Shown: one piece after another, positions 1-8,562 of the stretch
Position numbering within the stretch: position 1 is the stretch's first letter
Layout: the number at the start of each line of letters is the position of its first letter
NCBI GenBank assembly: GCA_015065865.1
Contig: SVPM01000010.1
Location: 1 to 44,878, forward strand
Direction of reading: 5' to 3'
DNA from: Oscillospiraceae bacterium
GTDB taxonomy: Bacteria > Bacillota > Clostridia > Oscillospirales > Acutalibacteraceae
DNA length: 44,878 nucleotides
Made by a program: the position numbers and the translations under genes
The notes under the pieces: model-generated
Seen by the model: the letters and a program-made list of their open reading frames with translations, nothing else
Database searches by the model: none
Told to the model about the DNA's origin: nothing

Positions 1-2
1 TA

Positions 3-278
3 AAAGTGTTTGTCCCCGGCGATTACACGGGCGACGTGATGGGCGACGTCAATAAACGCCGCGGACGCGTGCTCGGTATGCACCCCTCGGCGGATGAACC
101 GAACGTTACCTGTGTGGAAGCGGAGGTCCCGATGGCGGAAATGTCCGATTTCTCCACCACCTTGCGTTCGATGACGCAGGGGCGCGGCCGTTTTACCTCC
201 GTGTTCGAGCGGTATGAAGAAGCGCCTGCCCACGTGGCACAGAAGGTTATTGCGGAATACAAGACCGACGAAGAATAA
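3..278 (+). CDS. Elongation factor G-like GTPase, C-terminal fragment
   Basis: Only the last ~91 residues are in the window; the reading frame is open at the left edge, so the start is missing. The segment (DYTGDVMGDVNKRRGRVLGM, then VPMAEMSDFSTTLRSMTQGR, ending VAQKVIAEYK) is the typical end of domain IV and all of domain V of EF-G-type translational GTPases, which drive ribosome translocation. The spelling 'AEMSDFSTTLRSMTQGRGRF' resembles the EF-G-like paralogues common in Clostridia more than canonical FusA, but the GTPase domain that would decide this is outside the window. It is followed directly by a strong terminator, so it ends its transcription unit. Confidence 0.9.
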   Translation, partial: KVFVPGDYTGDVMGDVNKRRGRVLGMHPSADEPNVTCVEAEVPMAEMSDFSTTLRSMTQGRGRFTSVFERYEEAPAHVAQKVIAEYKTDEE

Positions 279-291
279 GAAAAACATACGA

Positions 292-321
292 AAAAAGCGG
301 CAGAGTCCTCTGCCGCTTTTT
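292..321 (+). terminator. Rho-independent terminator after the EF-G-like gene
   Basis: A 13-bp stem (292-304 with 309-321) around a 4-nt loop. The GC core GCGGCAGA is followed by a T run inside the 3' arm. It starts 14 nt after the stop codon. Confidence 0.9.
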
Positions 322-333
322 CCTGTAAACCAC

Positions 334-362
334 TTGATTTTAGTCGAGAACGGTGCTATAGT
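334..362 (+). promoter_or_regulatory. Sigma-A promoter for the SGNH hydrolase operon
   Basis: TTGATT (334-339), a 17-nt spacer, then TATAGT (357-362). The next gene's start codon is 30 nt downstream. Confidence 0.7.
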
Positions 363-392
363 TTGATAAAGTACCGTGAGGGGGGGAGTCGG

Positions 393-1070
393 ATGGAAAC
401 GATCGAGAAAAACACGGTGAAAGCCGAAAATCAGTTGAAGGCGGATCAATATATCACTTATATAAATCCAAACGGAAAAGGAAAACGCTTTTTAGTGGTG
501 GGCAATTCCATTACCCGCCATGGGGTTAAGCACGATATCGGTTGGCATAACGATTGGGGTATGGCGGCAAGCGATATCGAGCGGGATTACGTACATATTT
601 TGTACCGCGCGCTGTGTGAACGGTATCCCGATGCGGTGATGTGCATCACACAGGTGGCAACGTGGGAGCGCGAGTTCAAAAACGGTACCGCCATTTTGCC
701 GACGTTTCAAGAAGCGCGCAGGTTTGGGGCGGATGCGTTAGTGATGCGTTTAGTGGAAAATTGCCCCAACAATGCGGAGGATATACCGCTCTTTAAAAAA
801 CGCTATGTGGAGTTTGTGGAGTTTTTACGAGGAGATACGGTGAGCCAAACGGTCGTTACCACCGGCTTTTGGCACCATCGTTTCGATGCAGGCATCCGTG
901 AATGTGCGGATGAAAACGGGTATACCTTGGTGACACTCGGTGACCTCGGCGAGGACGAGAGCATGAAAGCCATCGGTTTGTTCCACCACGAAGGGGTGGC
1001 AAATCATCCGGGGAATAAGGGAATGCAAGCGATCGCCGACCGTATTTTGGCGGGACTCGCGGAGAAATAA
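393..1070 (+). CDS. SGNH/GDSL-family hydrolase
   Basis: A 225-residue protein with the block-I nucleophile region FLVVGNSITRHG near residue 30 (GNSIT in place of GDSL) and a C-terminal VANHPGNKGMQAIAD segment that carries the expected catalytic histidine. SGNH enzymes are esterases/deacylases acting on lipids or acylated glycans; the substrate cannot be read from sequence. No signal peptide is visible, so it is probably cytoplasmic. I chose the ATG at 393 because an AGGGGGGGA Shine-Dalgarno lies 5-13 nt upstream; a TTG at 363 overlaps the promoter. It heads a small operon with the broken ORF at 1074 and the membrane protein at 1282. Confidence 0.8.
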   Translation: METIEKNTVKAENQLKADQYITYINPNGKGKRFLVVGNSITRHGVKHDIGWHNDWGMAASDIERDYVHILYRALCERYPDAVMCITQVATWEREFKNGTAILPTFQEARRFGADALVMRLVENCPNNAEDIPLFKKRYVEFVEFLRGDTVSQTVVTTGFWHHRFDAGIRECADENGYTLVTLGDLGEDESMKAIGLFHHEGVANHPGNKGMQAIADRILAGLAEK

Positions 1071-1073
1071 GGT

Positions 1074-1289
1074 ATGCGTGAAACCGAGGAAGATACGCTG
1101 TGTGTGAAGTGCTGCTGAACCGTGCGCCAAACCAAAGGTACCCGATTCTTTGATGGATCCAAGCAAGAAGTGTTTCCGAAAGCGGATTTCTATTGTTGCA
1201 CGGCGACAGATGCGTTCGATATGGTGCTGAAACTGCACGATGATGGCGAAATACCCTATATGAAAAACGAGGTGGTTTACGTTGAGTAA
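1074..1289 (+). pseudogene. Small ORF of ~71 codons interrupted by an in-frame TGA
   Basis: An ATG at 1074 follows GGAG (1061-1064) by 9 nt and opens 14 codons (MRETEEDTLCVKCC). It then meets TGA at 1116-1118, after which the same frame runs open to TAA at 1287-1289 (TVRQTKGTRFFDGSKQEVF..., ending YMKNEVVYVE). The frame fills the gap between its neighbours and overlaps the next start by 8 nt, as an operon gene would. A nonsense mutation in a once-functional gene is the simplest reading. Starting at GTG 1122 would give a 55-residue product, but there is no ribosome binding site. I recognise no family. Recoding of TGA cannot be excluded from sequence alone (see findings). Confidence 0.45.
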
Positions 1290-1842
1290 CATACAGTTGC
1301 CCGCCGATGTAAAGCGAGCGGTGCGGAAAATTCGGTGGCGCAGTATCGGCTGTTCGCTCGTGTGGTATTTATTGTGGGCGGTCAGTTTGTGGCAATATTA
1401 TGCTCGTAATAGCGATGTGCACCCGCATTGGTCTTTGTTATTTTTTACCTTAGCGGTATTGCTGTTGCCGCTGTGGATGTTTCGCTTGGATAAGGCGCTG
1501 TTTGATCGTTCGTGGACGGGAGAGATCGTAAAGATCAAATACCGTAAGATGTCCGAGATCCCCTTTTTGAGCGAGGACATCGGACGGGTGGAACGGCGAG
1601 ATACGGCGATTCTGTACGTTCGTTTGCCAAACGGAAAAAAACGCCGAACCGCTTGCCGTCGGTTGTGGTATGCCGCCGACCGTTGCTACAAAGCAGGGGA
1701 CACGGTGCGCCACATTCCGTTGGTGCCGTTGCCGCAAAATCTCACTGCAAAGCCGGAGGGCGGGAAACTCTGCTTGATGTGTGCAACCTTGAGCGAGGAC
1801 AGCCATGAACACTGTGCGGCATGTAACCATACGATATTGTAA
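1282..1842 (+). CDS. Two-TM membrane protein with C-terminal zinc-ribbon-like cysteines
   Basis: 186 residues. Two hydrophobic segments (about residues 23-40 and 50-66) form an N-terminal hairpin. A soluble part follows (about 75-150) that resembles small beta domains seen after such hairpins. The tail holds four cysteines as CLMC...CAAC, probably a zinc ribbon. I do not recognise the family and assign no function. The start is TTG at 1282, supported by GAGGTGG (1269-1275) six nt upstream; it overlaps the end of the broken ORF, consistent with translational coupling. A strong terminator follows immediately. Confidence 0.7.
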   Translation: MSNIQLPADVKRAVRKIRWRSIGCSLVWYLLWAVSLWQYYARNSDVHPHWSLLFFTLAVLLLPLWMFRLDKALFDRSWTGEIVKIKYRKMSEIPFLSEDIGRVERRDTAILYVRLPNGKKRRTACRRLWYAADRCYKAGDTVRHIPLVPLPQNLTAKPEGGKLCLMCATLSEDSHEHCAACNHTIL

Positions 1843-1868
1843 AAAAGCGCCCGTGAGGGCGCTTTTTT
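1841..1868 (+). terminator. Rho-independent terminator
   Basis: Perfect 12-bp stem AAAAAAGCGCCC / GGGCGCTTTTTT with a GTGA loop; the stop codon overlaps its base. Confidence 0.92.
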
Positions 1869-1913
1869 ACATAAATATTACAGTTTTGTAATCTTAAAAT
1901 CCTTCGCTTTCGG

Positions 1914-1942
1914 TTGACAAGCGGTAAGCAGTTTGCTATTAT
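1914..1942 (+). promoter_or_regulatory. Sigma-A promoter for the yicC-rsgA operon
   Basis: Consensus TTGACA (1914-1919), a 17-nt spacer and TATTAT (1937-1942), followed by an AT-rich initiation region. It is 43 nt upstream of the yicC start and is probably the main promoter of the long housekeeping operon. Confidence 0.85.
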
Positions 1943-1984
1943 ATATTATATATATCTATATATCTTATGCAAGGAATGAAAAGT

Positions 1985-2863
1985 ATGATTCGCAGTATGA
2001 CAGGCTTCGGCCGCGCACAAGAGCACGTGGCGGGTATGGATGTAACGGTAGAGATTCGTTCGGTCAATCACCGATACTTTGAGTGTGCCACCCGCTTGCC
2101 CCGTGCCTACGGCTTTTTGGATGAAAAGCTGAAAAACTTTTTGCAAACCAAAGTCACCCGCGGCAAAGTGGACGTGTCGGTGTATATCGACCTTACCGAC
2201 GTACCCGGTACCGAGGTGGTGGTAAACAAAGCGTTGGCCGAAGCGTATCTGAAAGCGGGGGTGGAGTTGGAGAACGCGTTCGGCTTGAAGAACGATATGA
2301 CGGTGCGTTCGGTTGCCCAATATCCCGATGTGTTGACGGTGCGCCGTGCGGCGGAAGATGAAGAGGCCGTGTGGGCGGCTGTTCGCACGGTGGCCGAGGA
2401 GGCGCTCATCCGTTTTGTGGAAATGCGTGAGCGGGAAGGGGCGAAGTTGCGGGAGGATATTCTCACACGCCGCGAAACCTTGCTTTCTGCCGTGGCTTTT
2501 GTGGAAGAGCGTTCGCCCGCGTTGGTGCGAGAGTATATGGATAAGTTGGAAGGCAGGATGCGTGATCTGCTTGACGGCACCGCGGTGGATGAATCTCGCC
2601 TGCTGACCGAAGCGGGCTTGATTGCCGATAAACTGGCGGTGGCGGAAGAAACGGTACGTTTGCGTAGCCATTTGGAACAACTCGAACAACTGGTGAACAG
2701 TAACGAGCCGGTGGGCCGTAAACTGGATTTCTTGGTGCAGGAGATCAACCGCGAAGTGAACACGACCGGCTCAAAGATACAGGACTTGCAAGTTACCCGC
2801 GTGGTGGTGGATATGAAGTCCGAGATCGAAAAGATACGCGAGCAGATTCAGAACATCGAGTAA
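1985..2863 (+). CDS. yicC: YicC/YloC family endoribonuclease
   Basis: 292 residues beginning with the family signature [11 protein letters not shown] and ending with the DUF1732 block ([20 protein letters not shown], then KIREQIQ). Members are stress-linked single-strand endoribonucleases. I chose the ATG at 1985 because AAGGA at 1971-1975 sits 9 nt upstream; the ATGs at 1967 and 1976 are too close to it. In Bacillus and Clostridia this gene precedes remA, gmk and rpoZ, exactly as here. Length and both ends look complete. Confidence 0.93.
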   Translation: MIRSMTGFGRAQEHVAGMDVTVEIRSVNHRYFECATRLPRAYGFLDEKLKNFLQTKVTRGKVDVSVYIDLTDVPGTEVVVNKALAEAYLKAGVELENAFGLKNDMTVRSVAQYPDVLTVRRAAEDEEAVWAAVRTVAEEALIRFVEMREREGAKLREDILTRRETLLSAVAFVEERSPALVREYMDKLEGRMRDLLDGTAVDESRLLTEAGLIADKLAVAEETVRLRSHLEQLEQLVNSNEPVGRKLDFLVQEINREVNTTGSKIQDLQVTRVVVDMKSEIEKIREQIQNIE

Positions 2864-2874
2864 GAGGACACGGT

Positions 2875-3129
2875 ATGAAGCTTATTAACATTGGTTTTGG
2901 AAATATGGTGTCCGCCGAACGCTTGGTGGCGATCGTGAGTCCCGACTCTGCGCCCATTAAGCGTATCGTGCAGGATGCCAAAGACCGCGGCGCATTGATC
3001 GACGCCACACACGGCCGTCGCACACGCGCCGTACTGCTCACCGACAGTGAACATGTGATACTTTCGGCAGTACAACCCGAAACGGTGGCAAACCGCTTTG
3101 CAGAGGAGGCAGACGAGGATGCAGAATGA
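2875..3129 (+). CDS. remA: RemA-like DUF370 regulatory protein
   Basis: 84 residues, [20 protein letters not shown]..., matching the DUF370/RemA family, usually ~85-90 residues. RemA in Bacillus is a DNA-binding activator of matrix and osmoprotectant genes; in Clostridia the gene is conserved next to gmk, but its targets are less clear. [31 protein letters not shown] contains the conserved basic core, written here only as context. It starts 12 nt after yicC and overlaps gmk by 11 nt, so the three are co-translated. Confidence 0.9.
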   Translation: MKLINIGFGNMVSAERLVAIVSPDSAPIKRIVQDAKDRGALIDATHGRRTRAVLLTDSEHVILSAVQPETVANRFAEEADEDAE

Positions 3130-3739
3130 ACAAACACGCGGCCTGTTGATCACCTTGTCCGGTCCGTCGGGTTCGGGCAAAGGTACGATCGTGAAGTCGT
3201 TGTTGAGCAAACGTGCGGATACGGTGCTTTCCGTGTCCGCTACCACCCGCGCCCCGCGCGAGGGGGAGATCGACGGCGTTCACTATCACTTTATCGACCG
3301 CGAAACGTTTCTTCGTATGATCGAAGATAATGCGTTTTTGGAATACGCCGAATACAACGGCAATTTCTACGGTACACCCAAAGCACCCGTGGAAGCCGAA
3401 CTGCTGGCGGGACACAACGTGCTGTTGGAGATCGAGGTGCAAGGCGCCGAAAAAGTGATGGACAGCGGCGCGGAAATGGTTTCGATATTCATCACGATTC
3501 CTTCGATGCAGGAATTGGAACGCCGCCTACGCGGGCGCGATACCGAAACCGAGGAGACCATTCTTTCCCGTTTGTCGATTGCCGAGCGGGAACTGAAACG
3601 GGCGTTTCGTTACGATTATGTGGTGTTGAACGATGACGTTGATGCCGCCGTTGAACGTATCGAAACGATCATACAAGCAGAAAATATGCGGTATTCCCGC
3701 ATGAGTAAGACAGTGATGGAGGTATTGGAAGTATGTTAA
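3119..3739 (+). CDS. gmk: Guanylate kinase
   Basis: 206 residues. The P-loop is [11 protein letters not shown], followed by [19 protein letters not shown] (the GMP-binding region), [12 protein letters not shown] and the LEIEVQGA block, all in the normal order. It phosphorylates GMP/dGMP to GDP/dGDP in the cytoplasm. I chose ATG 3119 because AGGAGG at 3104-3109 is 9 nt upstream; a start at 3098 would precede that site. The end overlaps the rpoZ start (GTATGTTAA), a tight pairing typical of Firmicutes. Confidence 0.96.
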   Translation: MQNEQTRGLLITLSGPSGSGKGTIVKSLLSKRADTVLSVSATTRAPREGEIDGVHYHFIDRETFLRMIEDNAFLEYAEYNGNFYGTPKAPVEAELLAGHNVLLEIEVQGAEKVMDSGAEMVSIFITIPSMQELERRLRGRDTETEETILSRLSIAERELKRAFRYDYVVLNDDVDAAVERIETIIQAENMRYSRMSKTVMEVLEVC

Positions 3740-3969
3740 GACCGACGGATATTGAAAATTTGAAGGGCGAAAAGAGCCGCTATGCCGTGGTGATCGGCGT
3801 GGCCAAACGTGCACGTGACATTGCGGACCGTGCAGAACAGGATGGGGTCATCTTGTTGGAGAAGCCTGTCAGCATGGCGATTGCCGATCTGACTACGGGA
3901 GATTATAAGATCCTGATGTCGGAGAACGAGGAAGATACGCCCGACGAAATGGCGGAGATCGCAGAATAA
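3733..3969 (+). CDS. rpoZ: RNA polymerase omega subunit
   Basis: 78 residues with the omega core SRYAVVIGVAKRARDIAD followed by VSMAIADLTTGDYKI. Omega binds the beta' subunit and helps assemble RNA polymerase. The acidic C-terminal tail (ENEEDTPDEMAEIAE) is usual. It overlaps the gmk stop by 7 nt. In many Firmicutes coaBC follows rpoZ; here priA follows directly, so coaBC has been lost from this locus or moved. Confidence 0.93.
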   Translation: MLRPTDIENLKGEKSRYAVVIGVAKRARDIADRAEQDGVILLEKPVSMAIADLTTGDYKILMSENEEDTPDEMAEIAE

Positions 3970-4000
3970 TCGGTACAGTTTGTAAACGGGAGGGATGACA

Positions 4001-6463
4001 GTGTATCTGCCGCATGTGGTAAAAGTGGCTGTGGAACAAGCATCCTTCCATTTCGATAAACTGTACAGTTATACCGTTCCCGAAGAGTTTTGGCCGATAG
4101 AGCGCGGATGCCGCGTGGTGGTGCCGTTCGGCGGGGGAAACCGCAAACGGCAGGCGGTGGTGATGGAGATCGATACCGCCGCCGAAGTTGAGCAATTAAA
4201 ACCGCTGTGCGCGGTATTGGATACCGCGCCGTTGTTGGATGACGAGTTGCTGAAACTTGCCATGTGGATGAAACAGCGCACGTTTTGCACGGTGTTTGAT
4301 GCGGTGCACACGATGATACCGACGGGGTTTTCTATGAAGTTGACTCCGGTATACCGCACAGCGGTGAATGTCGAAACATTGGCAGATCCTTCGCTTTCGG
4401 TGGAGGAAAAACGCCTGCTCGACACGCTTTCGAAGTATGAAGACGGGCTGGAACGAGGTCGGTTGCTGGCGTTAATGGGGCTGGAGGCAGATTCGCCGAT
4501 GCCGCAACGGTTGGTGGATCGCGGCTATCTTCTGCGTACCGATGTCGCGGCACAAAGCGGCAGTGATGCTACGGTGCGTATGGCGCGTTTGACGGTGCCG
4601 TCGGATACGGTGGAAGACCTGGTGAAACAGTACGCCTGCACCCCGAAACAAACGGCGGTGGTACGCTTGCTGTGCGAAGCGGGTGAGGCCTCGGTCAAAG
4701 AGGTGTGCTATTTTGCGGGGGTCACCACGGCGGTGGTGCAAGCGCTGGTCAAAAAGGAACTGATAACCGTATACGAGCGCGAAGTGCTTCGTTCACCGCA
4801 CGCAAACCGTGAGGAGCGTCCTCCCATCTGCTCGGTGGCGTTGAACGAGGAACAGCATACGGTATACAGCGGTCTGCTCGCGCAATATCGTCGCCGCGAA
4901 GGCGGGGCGGCACTGTTGTTCGGTGTGACCGGCAGCGGTAAAACGCAGGTGTATATGAATCTCATCGACCGCGTGCTGGAGGATGGCAAGCAGGTGTTGG
5001 TACTGGTTCCCGAAATTTCGCTTACGCCGCAAGTGTTGGATCTTTTTTTGCGGCGATACGGTGCGCGGGTAGCGGTGCTGCACAGCGGGTTGTCCATCGG
5101 TGAGCGAATGGATGAATACAAGCGCATCAAACGTGGGGATGCGGATATCGTGATCGGTACCCGTTCGGCGGTGTTTGCACCGCTCACCCGTATCGGCTTG
5201 ATCGTGATGGATGAGGAACAGGAGCACACCTATAAATCCGAATCCAATCCGCGTTACCACGCGCGGGACGTGGCACGATTCCGTTGTGCGTATCACAAGG
5301 GGCTGTTGTTGTTGTGCTCTGCTACCCCGTCAATTGAAAGTTATCATGCGGCAAAGAGCGGGCGGTATGCACTGTTTTCACTCACAAACCGTTACGGCAA
5401 CGCCGCACTGCCTGCTGTGCAGATCGCCGACCTGCGCGGTGAATCGCTGATCGGTGCGGTGGGGGAACGGTTGCGACAGGGGATTGCCGAATGTCTTGAT
5501 AACAAGCGGCAAGCGATCTTACTCCTCAACCGTCGCGGGTACAACACACACGTGACCTGCCCTACCTGCGGTTACGTGGTAACCTGCCCGTTTTGCAGTG
5601 TGTCGATGACCTATCACCGTGCCAACGGACGGCTGATCTGTCACTATTGCGGTCACACCCAAGCGGCAACGCATCATTGTCCTACCTGCGGGTCGGATAA
5701 GATGCGCTATGCGGGGCTCGGCACTCAGCGACTGGAAGACGAGATACGTGAGATGTTTCCCGAAGCATCGGTGCTTCGCATGGATGCGGACACCACGATG
5801 TCCCGCTTTGCGTATGAACAGCGATTCAGCGAATTTGCGGCAGGGAAATACGATATCATGATCGGCACGCAAATGGTGGCGAAAGGATTGGATTTCCCGC
5901 GTGTCGGGCTGGTCGGTGTCGTTTCGGCGGACCAAGCACTGTACGGTGGGGATTACCGCAGTTTTGAGACCGCGTTTTCACTGCTCACGCAGGTCATTGG
6001 CCGCGCAGGGCGGCGGGAAGAGATTGGCCGTGCCGTTATTCAAACCTATACACCCTCCTGTTACGTGATGGAACTTGCCGCGCGACAGGATTACGAAGGA
6101 TTTTACGAAACCGAGATCGAAGCGCGGCGTATGATGCGGTATCCGCCGTATACCAATTTGTGTGTGTTTACGGTATCGGGTATGCAGGAAGAAGCGGTAA
6201 AAGCGGCGATGCAGACTTTTTTGCAGATGTTGCACACGGCGGTCACGGGCACGTATGCGGGAATTCCCGTTATCGTTTTGGATCCCACGCCGGCGTTGGT
6301 TGCCAAAGCTTCGGGGCGGTATCGTTATAAATTGGTGATGAAAGCCAATAATACAAAAGCATTGCGTGAAATGATCGGTGAATTGCTTGCCGCCTTTTCC
6401 CGCAAAAAAGAACACAAAAATATGTTGCTGACGGTAGACATTGATCCCGTGAGCATTGTATAA
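4001..6463 (+). CDS. priA: Primosomal protein N' (replication restart helicase PriA)
   Basis: About 820 residues. The N-terminal 3'-DNA-binding domain starts YLPHVVKVAVEQASFHFDKL. The helicase core has Walker A GVTGSGKT (~308) and the DEEQ box (~403). A zinc-binding insert with CPTCGYVVTCPFC, CHYCG and CPTCG (~519-560) is followed by motifs V/VI (GTQMVAKGLDFP, QVIGRAGR). PriA reloads the replisome at stalled forks. GTG 4001 is chosen over ATG 3995 because the GGGAGGG ribosome binding site (3988-3994) abuts 3995 but is 6-7 nt from 4001; the difference is two residues. Confidence 0.95.
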   Translation: MYLPHVVKVAVEQASFHFDKLYSYTVPEEFWPIERGCRVVVPFGGGNRKRQAVVMEIDTAAEVEQLKPLCAVLDTAPLLDDELLKLAMWMKQRTFCTVFDAVHTMIPTGFSMKLTPVYRTAVNVETLADPSLSVEEKRLLDTLSKYEDGLERGRLLALMGLEADSPMPQRLVDRGYLLRTDVAAQSGSDATVRMARLTVPSDTVEDLVKQYACTPKQTAVVRLLCEAGEASVKEVCYFAGVTTAVVQALVKKELITVYEREVLRSPHANREERPPICSVALNEEQHTVYSGLLAQYRRREGGAALLFGVTGSGKTQVYMNLIDRVLEDGKQVLVLVPEISLTPQVLDLFLRRYGARVAVLHSGLSIGERMDEYKRIKRGDADIVIGTRSAVFAPLTRIGLIVMDEEQEHTYKSESNPRYHARDVARFRCAYHKGLLLLCSATPSIESYHAAKSGRYALFSLTNRYGNAALPAVQIADLRGESLIGAVGERLRQGIAECLDNKRQAILLLNRRGYNTHVTCPTCGYVVTCPFCSVSMTYHRANGRLICHYCGHTQAATHHCPTCGSDKMRYAGLGTQRLEDEIREMFPEASVLRMDADTTMSRFAYEQRFSEFAAGKYDIMIGTQMVAKGLDFPRVGLVGVVSADQALYGGDYRSFETAFSLLTQVIGRAGRREEIGRAVIQTYTPSCYVMELAARQDYEGFYETEIEARRMMRYPPYTNLCVFTVSGMQEEAVKAAMQTFLQMLHTAVTGTYAGIPVIVLDPTPALVAKASGRYRYKLVMKANNTKALREMIGELLAAFSRKKEHKNMLLTVDIDPVSIV

Positions 6464-6483
6464 ATTTTGAAGGAGGATTTGCG

Positions 6484-6936
6484 GTGGCATTGCGTAACAT
6501 AGTAAAAGAGGGCGATCCGACTCTGGCAAAAGTGTGCCGTCCCGTGACGGATTTTGATGAACGACTGTGGCAGCTGCTGGACGATATGGCCGAAACCTTG
6601 GAAAAGGCAGATGGCGTGGGGTTAGCGGCACCGCAGGTGGGTATACTGCGCCGTGTGTTTATTATGAATTTCGGTCAAGGGGTGATCGAAGCGGTCAACC
6701 CCGAAATTGTGGACCGTAAAGGCACGCAGGAAGAGCAGGAAGGCTGCCTTTCCTGTCCCGGCGAATACGGCATTACCCGTCGTCCCAAAAAGGTGAAACT
6801 GAAAGCACAAGACCGAAACGGCAAATGGTTTTATATGAACGGGGAAGATCTGGTGGCGCGTTGCATTTGCCACGAGAGCGATCATTTGGACGGTGTGCTG
6901 TTTAAGGAACATGTCATACGGATGTTGGAGGTATAA
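6484..6936 (+). CDS. def: Peptide deformylase
   Basis: 150 residues with the three deformylase motifs in order: GVGLAAPQVG, EGCLSCPG and CHESDHLDG (the metal-binding HExxH). It removes the formyl group from nascent N-terminal methionine. GTG 6484 is preceded by AAGGAGGA at 7-nt spacing. It is followed with no gap by fmt, whose product adds the formyl group, the usual functional pair. Confidence 0.96.
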   Translation: MALRNIVKEGDPTLAKVCRPVTDFDERLWQLLDDMAETLEKADGVGLAAPQVGILRRVFIMNFGQGVIEAVNPEIVDRKGTQEEQEGCLSCPGEYGITRRPKKVKLKAQDRNGKWFYMNGEDLVARCICHESDHLDGVLFKEHVIRMLEV

Positions 6937-7860
6937 ATGAAGGTCGTATTTATGGGTACGCCCGATTTTGCCGTGCCTTGCTTGGAACGCCTTTTGCAGG
7001 AGGGACACGAGGTGTCTTTGGTCGTCACCCGTGCCGACCGGCCGAAAGGGCGCGGTCATAAAATGACACCGCCGCCTGTAAAGGAGTGTGCCTTGTCGCA
7101 CAACCTTCCGGTGTTACAGCCCACCACGTTGAAGGATGATGCGGTGTATGAAGCACTTGCGGCGGAACAAGCCGATGTGTTTGTGGTGGTGGCGTATGGG
7201 CGGTTGTTGCCCCAACGCGTGCTTGATTTGCCGCGTTACGGATGCATCAACATTCACGCGTCTTTGCTTCCGAAATACCGCGGTGCTGCGCCGATCCAAT
7301 GGGCGGTGCTGAACGGTGAGAGCGAATCGGGTGTCACGTCTATGCAGATGGATGCGGGATTGGATACAGGGGATATGTTGCTCACTGCTCATGTGCCGAT
7401 CACGGCGGATATGACGGGCGGCGAGTTGCACGATGTACTCTCGCTGCTTGGTGCAGATGTGTTGGCCGATACCTTGACAGGGTTGGCAAACGGCACGTTA
7501 CAACCGCAAAAACAAGGGGAGACCACCACGGAGTACGCCGCCATGTTGGATAAATCCCTTTGCCCGCTGGATTTTCGCAAAACCGCCCCCCAATTACACG
7601 ACCAAGTACGCGGCCTCAACCCATGGCCTTCGGCGAGTTGTCGCTGCGATGGGAAATTGCTGAAGGTGCACAGAAGTGCGGTCGGCGGTGCGGCGAACGC
7701 GCCGTGCGGAACGGTTGTAAAGTTAGATCCCTTAACGGTTGCGTGCGGCGAAAACACCTCACTGGTTCTTCTGGAAATACAGGCGGAAGGGTCGAAACGT
7801 ATGGCGGCGGTCGACTTCCTGCGCGGACACGCGTTGCCGCTCGGCACGATTTTGGAGTAA
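6937..7860 (+). CDS. fmt: Methionyl-tRNA formyltransferase
   Basis: 307 residues. It begins MKVVFMGTPDFAVP and carries the formyl-folate site INIHASLLPKYRGAAPIQWA (catalytic Asn/His) and the C-terminal OB-like tRNA-binding domain (from about residue 205). It formylates initiator Met-tRNA using 10-formyl-THF. The ATG follows the def stop directly, and the def 3' end (GGAGGT) supplies the ribosome binding site. Confidence 0.96.
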   Translation: MKVVFMGTPDFAVPCLERLLQEGHEVSLVVTRADRPKGRGHKMTPPPVKECALSHNLPVLQPTTLKDDAVYEALAAEQADVFVVVAYGRLLPQRVLDLPRYGCINIHASLLPKYRGAAPIQWAVLNGESESGVTSMQMDAGLDTGDMLLTAHVPITADMTGGELHDVLSLLGADVLADTLTGLANGTLQPQKQGETTTEYAAMLDKSLCPLDFRKTAPQLHDQVRGLNPWPSASCRCDGKLLKVHRSAVGGAANAPCGTVVKLDPLTVACGENTSLVLLEIQAEGSKRMAAVDFLRGHALPLGTILE

Positions 7861-7893
7861 GGAGAGATTGTTACGTATTTCGACGTATACTAT

Positions 7894-8562
7894 TTGATTT
7901 TGGTGGTGCCTGCACTGCTGTTGGCGTTGTGGGCACAGGTGAAGGTGAAAACCACCTTCTCCAAATACAGCAAGATCCCTGCACGTATGACCGGTGCCGA
8001 TGCCAGCCGTGCCATTCAGCGGCAGAACGGGTTGGCGGTGACGGTGGAGGCGACACGCGGTAACTTGACCGATCACTTTGACCCCAAGGCCAACGTGATT
8101 CGCTTGTCGGAGCCGGTGTGTAACGTGGCCTCCGTTGCGGCGGTCGGTGTGGCGGCACACGAAACGGGGCATGCACTGCAATATGCCGAAGGGTATGCTC
8201 CGATGAAACTGCGCCACTCCATCGTGCGTATCACGCAGTTTGCTTCGAGTGCTTCCTTTTGGTTGTTTGCCATCGGATTGCTGATCGGTGCTTACGCCGA
8301 AAATTACACGGTGGCGTATCTCGGCGTGTTCGGTTTCTTCATTATGTTCTTCTTCCAACTGATCACACTGCCTGTGGAATTCAATGCCAGTCGCCGTGCG
8401 ATGAAAGCGTTGGAGGCACAGGGGATCCTTTCGGATGAGGAATTGCGCGGTGCGCGCAAAGTACTGTCTGCCGCGGCGCTGACTTACGTGGCGGCGATGT
8501 TGGTGGCGCTCGGTCAATTCTTACGTTTGTTGATCGTTCTCGGCAACAGGAGACGCGACTGA
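7894..8562 (+). CDS. YugP-type zinc metallopeptidase (membrane)
   Basis: A membrane zinc peptidase of the DUF2333/YugP family: N-terminal TM, soluble stretch, HEXXH motif in AAHETGHALQ (~residue 90), then two TM segments and a C-terminal hydrophobic helix. The targets of this family are largely unknown. The first conventional start is TTG 7894, but homologues begin about seven residues earlier. The best Shine-Dalgarno (AAGGAGA, 7859-7865) is spaced 7 nt from an in-frame ACG at 7873, just before YFDVYYLILVVPALLLALWA. The real N-terminus is therefore probably at 7873 (ACG) or ATT 7867, or an ATG has been mutated. It sits between fmt and rsmB, as in many Clostridia. Confidence 0.85.
   Translation: MILVVPALLLALWAQVKVKTTFSKYSKIPARMTGADASRAIQRQNGLAVTVEATRGNLTDHFDPKANVIRLSEPVCNVASVAAVGVAAHETGHALQYAEGYAPMKLRHSIVRITQFASSASFWLFAIGLLIGAYAENYTVAYLGVFGFFIMFFFQLITLPVEFNASRRAMKALEAQGILSDEELRGARKVLSAAALTYVAAMLVALGQFLRLLIVLGNRRRD

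Noticed and set aside
1116-1160. Selenocysteine insertion element after the in-frame TGA
   Set aside because: Only 3-bp stems can be drawn right after the TGA; not enough to call a SECIS.
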